DNA from: Streptomyces sp. MST-110588
Lineage (GTDB): Bacteria > Actinomycetota > Actinomycetes > Streptomycetales > Streptomycetaceae
NCBI RefSeq assembly: GCF_022695595.1
Contig: NZ_CP074380.1
Span: forward strand, 2,039,501 to 2,103,500
DNA length: 64,000 nt
Reading direction: 5' to 3'
The position numbers and the translations under genes were made by a program. Below the pieces are notes generated by a model, which saw nothing but the letters and a program-made list of their open reading frames with translations, was not told where the DNA came from and did not search any database. Below are positions 53,685-62,639 of the stretch, piece after piece (position 1 is the first letter of the stretch; the number at the start of each line of letters is the position of its first letter).

Positions 53685-53779
53685 CCCAGCGCTCCCGCCC
53701 CGCGGGGCGAGCCCGCGTCGAAGATCTGGGACGGCACCCTACCGGGGGCTGCCTCCACCGGTCAGCCTGCAGGAGAGCG

Positions 53780-53890
53780 GATCGGCTGCCAGTGATCGGC
53801 TTCTGCTGATCAGCTCCTACTGATCGACCTGCACCGATCCCGCCTTACCGACGGCCCTTGCCCATCGGCCCTCACCGATCAGCCCCTGCC
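53780..53890. repeat. 14-bp tandem repeat, 8 degenerate copies
   Basis: Eight consecutive units beginning GATCGGCTGCCAGT (53780), mostly 14 bp with one of 13, differing at 3-6 positions, run from the sipZ-sipY gap into the last codons of sipY (stop 53872). The GATC core is conserved in the first five. It probably arose by slippage, and a structural RNA role cannot be excluded. Confidence 0.7.
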
Positions 53891-54975
53891 GGCCGTTCGG
53901 CCCCGCTCCGGGCCACGTCCTCACACGAGAGCCGCGCCAGGATCCGCCGACGGCGCCACAGCACGATCGGCACCGCACCCACCAGACCCAGCGACACCGG
54001 GGCCGCCGCCATCGCCTGGCTCAGTCCTGGCTGGTCGAAGGTGTCGGGCACCGGCAGCGTCGACCAGCGGTCGATCGGCCAGGCGATGGTGAAGGCACGG
54101 CCCACGACCTCGTTCACCGAGACCGTGCCGCCCCCTTCCAGGTCCTGGTGGTAGCGGGAGTCACGCGAGTCCTGACGGTGGTCACCCATCACCCAGATAC
54201 GGTCCTTGGGCACCTTGATCGCTTCAAAGGGCTTGTCCCCGCAGGGGCTGTTGCCGGGGAAGAGGTAGGAGCTCTCCGAGAGCGCCTTGCCGTTGACCTT
54301 CACCGGTCCGGCGCCTTCGCACTCCACGGTGTCCCCGCCGACCGCGATGACCCGCTTGATCAGGTCTTTCTCTTCGGCGGACGGCATCAGCCCGATGAAG
54401 CTGAGCACCTTCTGGACGACATTGGGCTCAGGGGTGGGGGTGCCCTCCAGCCAGTGTCCCGGGTCGTGGAAGACCACGACCTCGCCGCGCTCCGGCTTCG
54501 CGCCGAACCAGGGGGTGAGCTTGTCCACCAGCACCCGGTCCCCGCGCTGCAGCGTGTTCTGCATCGAGTCGGACGGGATGGAGAACGCCTGCACCAGGAA
54601 GGTCTTGATCAGCAGGGCCAGCAGCAGCGCGATGCCGATGAGGATCGGCAGCTCTTTCCAGAAGGCACGCGGCTTCTTGCCCTTCTTCACGCTGCCGCTC
54701 TCCTCCTCGCCGACCGGGCCGGACTGCTCCGATGCACCCGAATAACCCGATGCACCCGAATGATCTGATGCACCTGAATGACCCGCTGTCCCTGATCGGC
54801 CCGACACGGCCCCAGGACCTGACGCAGCCGATCGATCCGCTCCGTACGGCAGGCCGGCCGCCTGCTCCGGTTGTGCGGCGTTCGCCGCCGGATCCGGGGA
54901 CTTACCGCGCCTCTCCGGCTCCTCGGGCTCTTCGGTTCCGGACCGCGCGCCGACCGCCAAGTCCCCCACATCCAC
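53872..54975 (-). CDS. sipY: type I signal peptidase (SipY position)
   Basis: A 367-residue signal peptidase I cutting Sec/Tat precursors outside the membrane. It has a long disordered N-terminus (about 1-105) containing an 18-bp DNA repeat (54731-54784, three copies of a GHSGAS-type peptide). An anchor helix follows (LPILIGIALLLALLIKTFLVQAF), then Ser137 in IPSDSMQNTLQRGDRVL, Lys in DLIKRVIAVGGDTV, and GDHRQDSRDSRYH. A second hydrophobic segment near the C-terminus (AMAAAPVSLGLVGAVPIVLW) gives the two-anchor topology. It overlaps sipX by 74 bp. Confidence 0.93.
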   Translation of the reverse strand: MDVGDLAVGARSGTEEPEEPERRGKSPDPAANAAQPEQAAGLPYGADRSAASGPGAVSGRSGTAGHSGASDHSGASGYSGASEQSGPVGEEESGSVKKGKKPRAFWKELPILIGIALLLALLIKTFLVQAFSIPSDSMQNTLQRGDRVLVDKLTPWFGAKPERGEVVVFHDPGHWLEGTPTPEPNVVQKVLSFIGLMPSAEEKDLIKRVIAVGGDTVECEGAGPVKVNGKALSESSYLFPGNSPCGDKPFEAIKVPKDRIWVMGDHRQDSRDSRYHQDLEGGGTVSVNEVVGRAFTIAWPIDRWSTLPVPDTFDQPGLSQAMAAAPVSLGLVGAVPIVLWRRRRILARLSCEDVARSGAERPAGADR

Positions 54976-56416
54976 TCCTCACTCCACGCCGCCGCCTGCC
55001 CGATAGCCGGTGCAGGCCCACCACTCCCATAACGAGCGGGAGTTCCGCAGGGGTCGGGAGTACGGACAAACTCTCGGGGGACACACTATGCGGCGCCCTG
55101 CCCGCCGTCGTCCTGGCACCCGGCGCGTCGCCCACCGTCGCGTAGGTGTCCGGCACCTCCAAGCGGCGCCAGTGCTTGACCGGCCAGGCGATGACCACGG
55201 CCCGCCCCACGACGTTCTCCTCCGAGACCGTCCCACGATAGGGCTCGTCCAGGTGGTACCGCGAGTCGCCGGAATCGGAGCGGTGGTCCCCCATGACGAA
55301 GATCCGCCCGGCGGGAACGTTGACCGTGAATTTGATCAGCGAGGGCGGGTTTCCGGGATGGACGTACGGCTCCTGGAGCGGCGTGCCGTTGACGGTGACC
55401 TTGCCCGCCTTGTCACAGCACTTGACGGTGTCCCCGCCGACCGCGACGACCCGCTTGATCAGATCCTGCTCGTCGTCCGACGGCAGCAGCCCGATGAAGG
55501 TCATGACCTCCTTGAACTGCTTGACGACCACCGGATCGTCCTTGCTCTTGGCCTGCTCGCCTTCGAGCCAGTGTCCGGGGTCCTTGAAGACGACGACATC
55601 GCCGCGCTCCGGCTTGGAGCCGAACCAGGGGGTGAGCTTGTCGACCAGCACCCGGTCGCCGATCCGGATCGTCTGCTCCATAGAGCCCGAAGGGATTACG
55701 AACGCCTGTACGAGGAAGGTCTTGAGCACCAAGGCGATGGCCAGCGCCACACCGATGAGGATCGGTATCTCTTTCAGGTAGGACCGGCGCCGACGGCGTT
55801 TGATGCGCCGCGCCTGGCGCCGCCGCTCGGCGCGTCCTCCGGTGGCACGCCTGGTCGTCGGCGCGGGTCCGCTGTCGGCCGACGCGTCGACCGGAGCGTC
55901 GGCCACGGCGCCGGTCACGGCGCCGGTCCGGGTATCGGACGCCAGGGCGTCTACGGGCGTGTCCGCCCCGTACGCTCCCGCTTCGTACCTGCCGGACCCG
56001 TAGGCGCCCGCCTCATCACCATCGGTTCCATACGCGCCGGCCTCGTACCCACCGGTTCTGTACGCGCCCGCCCCGTACCCACCCGATGCGTGCGCCCCGG
56101 CCTCATACCCACCGGTTCCGTACGCCCCCGCCTCATACACACCGATCCCGGGTGTTCCCACCTCATACGCGCCCGCCCCGTACGCACCCGCGCCGTCACC
56201 GTACGTCTCCCCATACGCCCCGCCCCCGTAGGCGTACTCCTGAGGGCCGCGCTCCCCAGGGCCGTACGAACTCGCGCCCGTCCTTGCCCCCGTCCCAGGA
56301 CCTGCCCCCGCCGCCTCCCGCGCTCCCGGCGACGCGCCCCCCACCGCCTCCGCATCCGCCGCGTCCGCTGCCCTGACCCGGCCCGGGGGCCGCCGCCCAC
56401 GCCCCCTGTTACCCAT
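54902..56416 (-). CDS. sipX: type I signal peptidase (SipX position) with repeat leader
   Basis: A 504-residue protein, longer than the about 320 usual for SipX because of a Gly/Ala/Tyr-rich leader (1-190). The core is standard: anchor YLKEIPILIGVALAIALVLKTFLVQAFVIPSGSMEQTIRIGDRVL with Ser245, Lys in LIKRVVAVGGDTV, GDHRSDSGDSRYH, and a C-terminal hydrophobic stretch. The leader holds seven 10-residue repeats (GYEAGAYGTG type, about 83-152). The ATG overlaps the sipW stop by 8 bp. An internal start after the repeats cannot be excluded. Confidence 0.9.
   Translation of the reverse strand: MGNRGRGRRPPGRVRAADAADAEAVGGASPGAREAAGAGPGTGARTGASSYGPGERGPQEYAYGGGAYGETYGDGAGAYGAGAYEVGTPGIGVYEAGAYGTGGYEAGAHASGGYGAGAYRTGGYEAGAYGTDGDEAGAYGSGRYEAGAYGADTPVDALASDTRTGAVTGAVADAPVDASADSGPAPTTRRATGGRAERRRQARRIKRRRRRSYLKEIPILIGVALAIALVLKTFLVQAFVIPSGSMEQTIRIGDRVLVDKLTPWFGSKPERGDVVVFKDPGHWLEGEQAKSKDDPVVVKQFKEVMTFIGLLPSDDEQDLIKRVVAVGGDTVKCCDKAGKVTVNGTPLQEPYVHPGNPPSLIKFTVNVPAGRIFVMGDHRSDSGDSRYHLDEPYRGTVSEENVVGRAVVIAWPVKHWRRLEVPDTYATVGDAPGARTTAGRAPHSVSPESLSVLPTPAELPLVMGVVGLHRLSGRRRRGVRSGCGGLGGRRAVRNRRARGAGEAR
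55961..56170. repeat. 30-bp repeat inside sipX, 7 copies
   Basis: Seven in-frame 30-bp units, consensus peptide GYEAGAYGTG, variable at several positions, coding the disordered leader of the SipX-position signal peptidase. The unit length is a multiple of three, so copy number could change without breaking the gene. Confidence 0.8.
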
Positions 56417-57179
56417 GGGAGCCTGCCGGGTCCGGGCTCCGTATGCCGTCGAAGGACCGCGGCCGGTCCAGCGTCGTCCAGCGGCTCACCGGCCAGCCGA
56501 TCCAGTCGGCCCGTCCGATCACTTTGTCGACCGGGACCACACCGCCTCCTGGTTCGCCGAGATGGTCACGGGAATCCCTGGACTTCGCCCGGTGGTCCCC
56601 CATGACCCACAGCTTCCCCGGTGGCACCACGATGTCGAACTTCACCGAGGACGGTGCGTCCCCCGGAAACAGATAGCCCTCGTCCACGGGCTCGCCGTTC
56701 ACCTTGATCCGCCCCCGTTCGTCGCAGCAGGTCACCCGGTCCCCGCCGACCCCGATCACCCGCTTGACGAAGACGTCGTCGGCGGGCCGGGCCAGTCCCA
56801 GCGCCGCGCCGGCCCCGCGCAGCAGCCCCGTCACCGGATTCCCCTCCGGCTCGTTCTGCACGAAGGACTCCGTCCCGTCGAACACGATGACGTCGCCCCG
56901 GCGCGGTTCACCGCCGAATCGGTACGCCAGCTTGTTGACCAGGACCCGGTCGCCGACCCGCAGCGTGTTCTCCATGGAGGAGCTGGGGATCAGGAAGGGC
57001 TGCACGACGAAGGTGCTGAGCAGCACGACGAAGGCCAGGCAGACCGCGAGAAGCAGTACGGGTCTGCGCCAGGGGCGGGGTATGCGCGCGGAAAAACGCG
57101 CGGAGCGCGACCGCCGCTCCGGCCCCTCGTCGGGGGCGGGGCAGCGATCGCGCTCCGAAAGCTGTGCGTCGGTGTCCAT
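56409..57179 (-). CDS. sipW: type I signal peptidase (SipW position)
   Basis: A 256-residue signal peptidase I, first of the sipW-X-Y-Z run. It has one N-terminal anchor (VLLLAVCLAFVVLLSTFVVQPFLIP), Ser68 in IPSSSMENTLRVGDRVL, Lys in DVFVKRVIGVGGDRV, and GDHRAKSRDSRDH. It lacks a C-terminal helix, as expected for this member. It is downstream of rplS by 44 bp, so it may share its transcript, and its stop overlaps the sipX start. Confidence 0.94.
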   Translation of the reverse strand: MDTDAQLSERDRCPAPDEGPERRSRSARFSARIPRPWRRPVLLLAVCLAFVVLLSTFVVQPFLIPSSSMENTLRVGDRVLVNKLAYRFGGEPRRGDVIVFDGTESFVQNEPEGNPVTGLLRGAGAALGLARPADDVFVKRVIGVGGDRVTCCDERGRIKVNGEPVDEGYLFPGDAPSSVKFDIVVPPGKLWVMGDHRAKSRDSRDHLGEPGGGVVPVDKVIGRADWIGWPVSRWTTLDRPRSFDGIRSPDPAGSHG

Positions 57180-57223
57180 CGGGCCCTGAGCCTATCCGGC
57201 CGGGCCCGGACGCCGGACGGGTG

Positions 57224-57571
57224 TCAGTTGTCGCGCTTCTCCTTGATCTTCGCGGCCTTGCCACGGAGGTCACGGAGGTAGTACAGCTTGGCGCGACGGA
57301 CGTCACCGCGGGTCACGAGCTCGATCTTCTCGACGATCGGCGTGTGCACGGGGAAGGTGCGCTCGACGCCGACGGAGAAGCTGACCTTGCGGACCGTGAA
57401 GGTCTCGCGGACGCCCGAGCCCTGACGACGGATGACGACGCCCTTGAACTGCTGCACACGGGAGCGGTTGCCCTCGATGACGCGCACGTGGACGTTGACG
57501 GTGTCACCCGGACGGAAGGCCGGGATGTCGCTGCGCAGCGATGCGGCGTCGACGCTGTCAAGAAGGTGCAT
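57224..57571 (-). CDS. rplS: 50S ribosomal protein L19
   Basis: A 115-residue L19 with the signature [70 protein letters not shown]. The ATG at 57571 gives the conserved start [25 protein letters not shown], and GCAGG lies 4 nt upstream. It follows trmD in the usual rpsP-rimM-trmD-rplS order. Confidence 0.98.
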   Translation of the reverse strand: MHLLDSVDAASLRSDIPAFRPGDTVNVHVRVIEGNRSRVQQFKGVVIRRQGSGVRETFTVRKVSFSVGVERTFPVHTPIVEKIELVTRGDVRRAKLYYLRDLRGKAAKIKEKRDN

Positions 57572-57587
57572 GACCTGCTGCTTTCTT

Positions 57588-57611
57588 CGTTGATGCCACA
57601 GGTCATCAACG
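57588..57611 (-). promoter_or_regulatory. perfect hairpin just upstream of rplS
   Basis: CGTTGATG (57588-57595) and CATCAACG (57604-57611) form an 8-bp stem with an 8-nt loop, ending 17 bp before the rplS start. A second hairpin, CCCCTG/CAGGGG at 57662-57676, lies after the trmD stop and may be a weak terminator. The first is a candidate leader element for L19 autoregulation, which is inference from position. Confidence 0.55.
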
Positions 57612-57703
57612 GAAATAGGGGGTGTTGTTTCGGATGCCGTGCTGTCGGACGGGCGTCGTTCCCCCTGTGGCAGGGGCGCGCGTCGAACGCACACAGCAGC
57701 GGC

Positions 57704-58518
57704 TCATTCTTCCACGGCCTCGCCCGTACGCCCAAATCGGCCGTCCGGTCCCTGGCCCACGGTCCAGCCGAGGGCCGCGAGGATCGCCCGGTCGTGCTTG
57801 TCGAAGGCGGCCGGGTCGGTGCGTTCGATGAGGTCGGGACGGTTGCGATCCGTACGGCGAAACGCTTCGTCACGGCGCCAGCGGGCGATCTTCCCGTGGT
57901 GGCCGCTGATCAGGACCTCGGGGATGGAGCGGCCACGCCACTCGGGGGCTTGGTGTACACCGGGCCCTCCAGAAGGTCGGCCATCGCTCCGGGGGCGAAG
58001 GAGTCGTCCTGGTGGGAGGCGGAATTGCCCAGGACGCCGGGCAGCAGGCGGGCGATGGCCTCGACCATCACCAGTACGGGGGCCTCGCCGCCGGCCAGGA
58101 CGTAGTCACCGATGGACACCTCCCGTACGTCCACGCGGTCGCTGTACTCCTCGATGACGCGGCGGTCGATGCCCTCATAGCGTGCCGGGGTGAAGATCAG
58201 CCAGGGCTTCTCGGAGAGTTCGACGGCGAGCTGCTGGGTGAAGGGTTTGCCGCTGGGAGTGGGTACGACGATCACCGGATCGCCGTCCCCGGAGGCGAGG
58301 ATCTCGTCCAGCGCCTCACCCCACGGCTCGGGCTTCATGACCATGCCGGGACCGCCGCCGTAGGGCGTGTCGTCGACGGTGTTGTGCTTGTCGTGCGTCC
58401 AGTCGCGCAGGTCGTGGACCCGTACGTCGAGCCGGCCGCGGGCGCGGGCCTTGCCGACGAGGGAGACGTTCAGCGGTTCCAGGTACTCGGGGAAGATCGT
58501 GACGACGTCGAGGCGCAT
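57704..58518 (-). CDS. trmD: tRNA (guanine-N1)-methyltransferase TrmD, single-base frameshift
   Basis: SPOUT methyltransferase making m1G37 in tRNA. The first frame gives [69 protein letters not shown]-knot [32 protein letters not shown], to [11 protein letters not shown], then breaks into [10 protein letters not shown] and stops. One frame over, the expected end continues: [79 protein letters not shown], stopping at 57704. One extra G at 57942-57948 restores it. As trmD is normally essential, a sequencing error is almost certain. Confidence 0.93.
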
Positions 58519-59138
58519 TACGAGTCCTCGCGGCCGGGCTCGTCGGCAGCCCCGCCGACGGCACCGGCGGACTTATCGGTCTCAGCGGTCCCACCAGCGG
58601 CTTCACGGCTGGAGGCGATCTCGGCCTCGCGGTCGTCGAGCAGGCCGGGCGGCGGGTCGATGACCGCTTTCTGCTCCTTCAGGTCGATCTCGGGCACGAT
58701 CTCGGAGACGAACGGGATCATGACCTCGCTGCCGTCGGGCCGCTCGACGACCAGAAGGTCCTGATAGGGCAGGTGGGAGACCTCACTGATGCGTCCGACC
58801 TCGATGCCCTCGACGGTGACCACGTCGAGGTCGACGAGCTGGTGGTCGTAGAACTCCTCGGGGTCCTCGGGGACCTCTTCGGGGTCGACCTCGGCGATCA
58901 GGAGCGTGTTGCGCAGGGCTTCGGCGCCCGTACGGTCCTTGATGCCCTCGAAGCGCAGCAGCAGCCTTCCGCTGTGCACCCGGCCGGTCTCGATCGTCAG
59001 CGGGCCCGTGGACGCCGGGTCCGTGGCGAGCACGGCTCCGGGCGCGAGCCGCAGTTCGGGCTCGTCCGTGCGCACCTCAACGGTGACCTCACCCTTGATG
59101 CCGTGTGCGCGGCCGATCCGCGCCACTACGAGCTGCAC
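58518..59138 (-). CDS. rimM: 16S rRNA processing protein RimM
   Basis: A 206-residue ribosome maturation factor assisting 30S 3'-domain assembly with S19. The RimM domain reads [35 protein letters not shown], and the PRC-barrel domain reads [73 protein letters not shown] short Ala/Gly tail follows. The GTG start at 59138 has GAAGGAA 8 nt upstream. The stop overlaps the trmD start (TAATG), so they are translationally coupled. Confidence 0.97.
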   Translation of the reverse strand: MQLVVARIGRAHGIKGEVTVEVRTDEPELRLAPGAVLATDPASTGPLTIETGRVHSGRLLLRFEGIKDRTGAEALRNTLLIAEVDPEEVPEDPEEFYDHQLVDLDVVTVEGIEVGRISEVSHLPYQDLLVVERPDGSEVMIPFVSEIVPEIDLKEQKAVIDPPPGLLDDREAEIASSREAAGGTAETDKSAGAVGGAADEPGREDS

Positions 59139-59171
59139 AGTGGCTGTTCCTTCTCTCGTACGAAGACGACA

Positions 59172-59207
59172 ACGGGCCGGGGCGGGCCGAAGCCCTCCCC
59201 GGCCCGT
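59172..59207 (-). terminator. khpA-rimM intergenic hairpin
   Basis: ACGGGCCGGGG (59172-59182) and CCCCGGCCCGT (59197-59207) pair perfectly over 11 bp with a 14-nt loop, in the 85-bp gap between the KH-protein gene and rimM. Within this operon it may attenuate readthrough so that ribosomal protein S16 is made in excess of RimM and TrmD. That is inferred. Confidence 0.72.
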
Positions 59208-59223
59208 GCCGGTGATTCGGTTC

Positions 59224-59463
59224 TCAGCGGACCTGGTCCACGTCGACGAGGTCGACACGGATGCCACGGCCGCCGATGGCGCCCACGACCGTCCGCAGAG
59301 CGCGCGCGGTGCGGCCGTTGCGGCCGATCACCTTGCCGAGGTCGTCCGGGTGGACCCGGACTTCCAGGACGCGCCCGCGACGCAGGGTGCGCGAGGCGAC
59401 CTGCACGTCGTCGGGGTTGTCGACGATGCCCTTGACGAGGTGCTCGAGGGCCTCCTCGAGCAT
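59224..59463 (-). CDS. khpA: KH-domain RNA-binding protein KhpA
   Basis: A 79-residue single KH-domain protein. The GxxG loop is in [21 protein letters not shown]. KhpA binds RNA, usually with KhpB, and influences cell division and translation in Gram-positives. It is positioned between rpsP and rimM, the standard order in actinobacteria and firmicutes. The ATG at 59463 is 2 nt past the rpsP stop codon, so they are likely cotranslated. Confidence 0.96.
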   Translation of the reverse strand: MLEEALEHLVKGIVDNPDDVQVASRTLRRGRVLEVRVHPDDLGKVIGRNGRTARALRTVVGAIGGRGIRVDLVDVDQVR

Positions 59464-59465
59464 GC

Positions 59466-59915
59466 TCAGGCCTCGGTCGACTCAGAGGTGGACTCGGCCG
59501 CCGGCTCGGCAGCCTCGTCCGCCTTCTTGTCAGCCTTCTTCGCCTTCGGAGTGATGGCCTCACCCTTGGGCTCGTCGCCGGCGTCCTTGGCAGCGGCCTC
59601 GAACAGGGCGCGCTTGTCGGCCTTCGGCTCGGCGACCTTCATCGGCGCCGGGGCGGGCAGGCCCTTGAACTTCTGCCAGTCGCCGGTGACCTTGAGGATG
59701 GCCAGAACGGGCTCGGTCGGCTGCGCGCCGACACCCAGCCAGTACTGGACACGCTCGGAGTTGACCTCGATGCGCGAGGGGTTCTGCACCGGGTGGTACA
59801 GACCGATCTCCTCGATGGCCCGGCCGTCACGGCGGGTACGGGAGTCGGCGATGACGATGCGGTAGTGAGGCGCGCGGATCTTGCCCAGACGCTTCAGCTT
59901 GATCTTGACTGCCAC
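59466..59915 (-). CDS. rpsP: 30S ribosomal protein S16
   Basis: A 149-residue S16 ([79 protein letters not shown]). A Lys/Ala/Glu-rich extension of about 60 residues is typical of actinobacteria. The GTG start at 59915 follows AGGAG at about 10 nt. It is the first gene of the rpsP-khpA-rimM-trmD-rplS group. Its promoter should lie in the 155 bp before it (59916-60070). Confidence 0.97.
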   Translation of the reverse strand: MAVKIKLKRLGKIRAPHYRIVIADSRTRRDGRAIEEIGLYHPVQNPSRIEVNSERVQYWLGVGAQPTEPVLAILKVTGDWQKFKGLPAPAPMKVAEPKADKRALFEAAAKDAGDEPKGEAITPKAKKADKKADEAAEPAAESTSESTEA

Positions 59916-60070
59916 GGGAGTGGTGTCTCCTGGTCTTGACGTGGTTGGGCACAACGAGATGCCACGTGGGGTTGCGGTACTCGGGTGCCCGATGGACGCG
60001 TCAGCCGGAGGAGAGAGGGGTCCTGTTCGGCTGTCGAGTACAGCTAGCCATTGTGCCACACCGCACCACG

Positions 60071-60661
60071 TCAGCCGACCGCAGCCACCTCGGGAATGCG
60101 GAACGGCTTCCCGCAGCCGCCACAGACGATGGGCGCCTGAGCGAGCACGGACGGAACAACCCGGACATTACGCCCACAATCGCATACGGCCTTCACCCGT
60201 ACGCCGCCACCGGAGGAGCCGTGCCGCGCGGCCGGCCCCCGGAAGCTGCGGGCGGTGTCCGCGGCGGTCGCCGCGGTGTGCGCCTTGAGGGCTCTGGCCA
60301 GCCGCTCGATGGTGGGGCGGTATCGCCTCCTGGCTTCGGTGTTGAGCGTGACCAGGGAAAAGCCGCTGCTGGGGTGCGGCTCGTCCACGTGGTCCAGCCC
60401 CAACTCCTCGGCGATCGCCAGGAATCGGCGGTTGTGATAGCGGCCGGCCCGCGAGGTGTCACGGACACCGCGGGCGGCGGCGATGCCGTGGACTGCCTCG
60501 TGAAGCAGCCGTTCGAAGGAGAGCTCCGCGCCGCATGCGGACGAGGACTCTCCGATCAGGGACTCGGGCGCGGCCAGGTCCGGCAGCTCGGGGTGGTGCC
60601 GTTGAATATCGGCCCACGCGAGCGCCAGTTCGGCGGCGAGAACAGGCGGTGTCGTGCTCAC
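60071..60661 (-). CDS. SprT-like putative zinc metalloprotease
   Basis: A 196-residue protein with the HEAVH zinc motif (54-58, in [17 protein letters not shown]). A second histidine region follows ([18 protein letters not shown]), and a C-terminal zinc ribbon of CxC..CxxC type ([21 protein letters not shown]). This is the layout of SprT-like/SPRTN-related proteins. In animals the relatives digest DNA-protein crosslinks, but for bacterial members the role is unproven. The start is GTG at 60661. The frame is open 21 codons further. Confidence 0.82.
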   Translation of the reverse strand: MSTTPPVLAAELALAWADIQRHHPELPDLAAPESLIGESSSACGAELSFERLLHEAVHGIAAARGVRDTSRAGRYHNRRFLAIAEELGLDHVDEPHPSSGFSLVTLNTEARRRYRPTIERLARALKAHTAATAADTARSFRGPAARHGSSGGGVRVKAVCDCGRNVRVVPSVLAQAPIVCGGCGKPFRIPEVAAVG

Positions 60662-61311
60662 GTCGTGACAACGAGCCGGGACCGCCCGGTGTTCCGATTC
60701 CGGGGCATCCCAAATAATTTGCACGTACCGGTCAGTTTCTGGTCATGGGTTTCGAGGACGGCGTGTGCGCAGAACTGCGGAGAAGGCGCGCGACAGGCAT
60801 CAAGCCGGTACGTACCCGCGCGTACGCCGCGACGCGTAGCGCCGGTCCACACGCCGGATCGCACCGGGCTTTCGTCAGGCTTCTCGCCAGGGGGAGCAGG
60901 GCCTTGGACGGCGGGAAAAGCCGTCGTGGAACGGTGCGGCGCCGGCGCGACGGCAGCCCGGGAGCGCCGCAACCGCGATGTTACTGGCGCGTCATTCCCG
61001 TTGGGTGACGGGCGGGCACCGATGGTCGGAATCCGGACACCCGAAGACGCTCATCACCCGTGGTCACCGGTACGAGTTCCCTGGACCGGTCCCCCTACGA
61101 GCCCCCGGCCCGGTACGAACCCCCCGCTTCTGTCGGGCAGCCAGGGGAGCGAACCCGGCGCATTCGGGGGCGCGCGGGAGCCAACCCCGGCGCACCCCTG
61201 GACTCCGCACCGGATGCGGAGTTGTCTGGAACGTGGGGGGCGCGCGACGCGTACACGGGGGCGATCAACCACTGAACAGCTTCGGGTTCTCGGCGGATTG
61301 GGGCGCTTTCG
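60662..61311. other. divergent intergenic region
   Basis: A 650-bp stretch between the SprT-like gene and the methyltransferase gene. An A/T-richer patch near 60712-60730 (around aaataatttgc) may belong to the SprT-like promoter. Open frames here are short and unlike known proteins. Nothing else was recognised. Confidence 0.5.
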
Positions 61312-62187
61312 ATGACACCCTCGCTCGTACGGCAACACCTTGCGCGATCCGGGCCTTCCCGGTCACACGGCTCTCACCAACCCGCCGACTCCTGCACGCG
61401 GGCGCGTGACTGGGCGGAGATCCAGGAACGGATGCTGGTGCCGCTGTACGAAGCCGTGTACGACCGGCTGGACGTAGGGCCCGGCACCCGGTTGCTCGGG
61501 CTGGGCTGCGGCTCCGGGCTCGCCCTGCTGATCGCCGCCGCGCGCGGCGCCGAGGTCAGCGGTGTCGACTCGGACGACGAGAGGCTGGACCTCGCGCGGG
61601 AGCGGCTCGCCCCTCATACACCACAGGAGACGCGAGAGGGCGCACCGCACTCCGCGCGCTTGGCCCACGGCGGCCCGGAACGCACGGTCGCCCCCGAAGA
61701 GCCCGCTTTCAATTTGGTGACGGCCTTTCACCCCGTTGGCTGTGTAAGCAGTGTGGAGGGGCTGACGACCTCTCTGGTGACCGCGGGCAGGCTTGCCGAG
61801 CGCGGCAGCCCGGTCGTCCTGGGCGGCTGGGGGCCGGCGGAACGGTGCAGCACGGCAGGGGTGCTGCGGGTGGCGCAGCGGCTGGCCGACCCCCTGCGGA
61901 CGACCGGCGGCTGGCGGCCGAGCGGCCGTGACGATCTGGAAGAACTGGCGGACAGGGCGGGTTTGCGGCCCGACGGCTCGGGACGGGTCGCCTGCCCCTT
62001 CGGCTACAGCGACCTCACGAGCGCGGTGCGCGGCTTGCTCTCGACGGGACTTTTCGACGCGGCTCTGGAGGTCACCGACCAGGCGCAGGTGGAAAAGGAA
62101 CTGTCCGAGGCGCTGCATCCCCACCAACGCGGGGACGGCACCGTCTGGATGCCGAACGTCTTCCGTTACCTCGTCGCACGCACGTGA
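61312..62187 (+). CDS. SAM-dependent methyltransferase
   Basis: A 291-residue class I methyltransferase. Motif I is RLLGLGCGSGLALLIAAARGAEVSGVDSDDERLDLARERL (about 60-98), including the acidic residue binding SAM ribose. A later strand is FNLVTAFHPVGCVSS. The C-terminal half is specific to a Streptomyces group and includes a substrate region of unknown target. No clear ribosome site precedes ATG 61312, and a start near MLVPLYEAVYDRLDV would still contain the whole fold. It is transcribed towards ffh, which is on the opposite strand. Confidence 0.82.
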   Translation: MTPSLVRQHLARSGPSRSHGSHQPADSCTRARDWAEIQERMLVPLYEAVYDRLDVGPGTRLLGLGCGSGLALLIAAARGAEVSGVDSDDERLDLARERLAPHTPQETREGAPHSARLAHGGPERTVAPEEPAFNLVTAFHPVGCVSSVEGLTTSLVTAGRLAERGSPVVLGGWGPAERCSTAGVLRVAQRLADPLRTTGGWRPSGRDDLEELADRAGLRPDGSGRVACPFGYSDLTSAVRGLLSTGLFDAALEVTDQAQVEKELSEALHPHQRGDGTVWMPNVFRYLVART

Positions 62188-62639
62188 AGTCCGCCGCCTT
62201 CACACGGGCCTGACGCCGCTTCACTTCTGTCGTACGCGCGCAGCACCACGCACGCTTGCGCCGTACGCGGTCGGGTGCCCAGTCGTACGGCGCCGCCTCG
62301 CGTCGGGCGCCGGTGACCGGCATGTGAGCGTTCCCTTCCACTCCGCGCGCGTGCGCATGCCGATTCAGCAGGTGGCAAGAGTCCGCGCGAAAGTCTTGCC
62401 GATTCCCGGTCGCCGAGCTGACCTGCCGGGACATGAGGTCTCTGGCTGTCTCTGGCCCGTATCTCCCGGGGGGACGGTGAGACGTCGAGCGAGCCGGAGA
62501 GCCGTACGCGGACCGCGGCTGCGCGGGCCTCCGTGGTGACAGGGCTCTCGGTGGCCACCCCTGCCCGGCTCGGGCGAGGCGGTAGGGCTCGGCTGGACCT
62601 GCTGACAGCGGCCGGGCCGGGGCCGGGAGCGGGAAGAAC
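62188..62639. other. convergent intergenic region
   Basis: About 450 bp between the methyltransferase stop and the ffh terminator. A weak hairpin TGAAG..CTTCA (62186-62207) follows the methyltransferase gene. No gene or further motif was seen. Confidence 0.45.
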
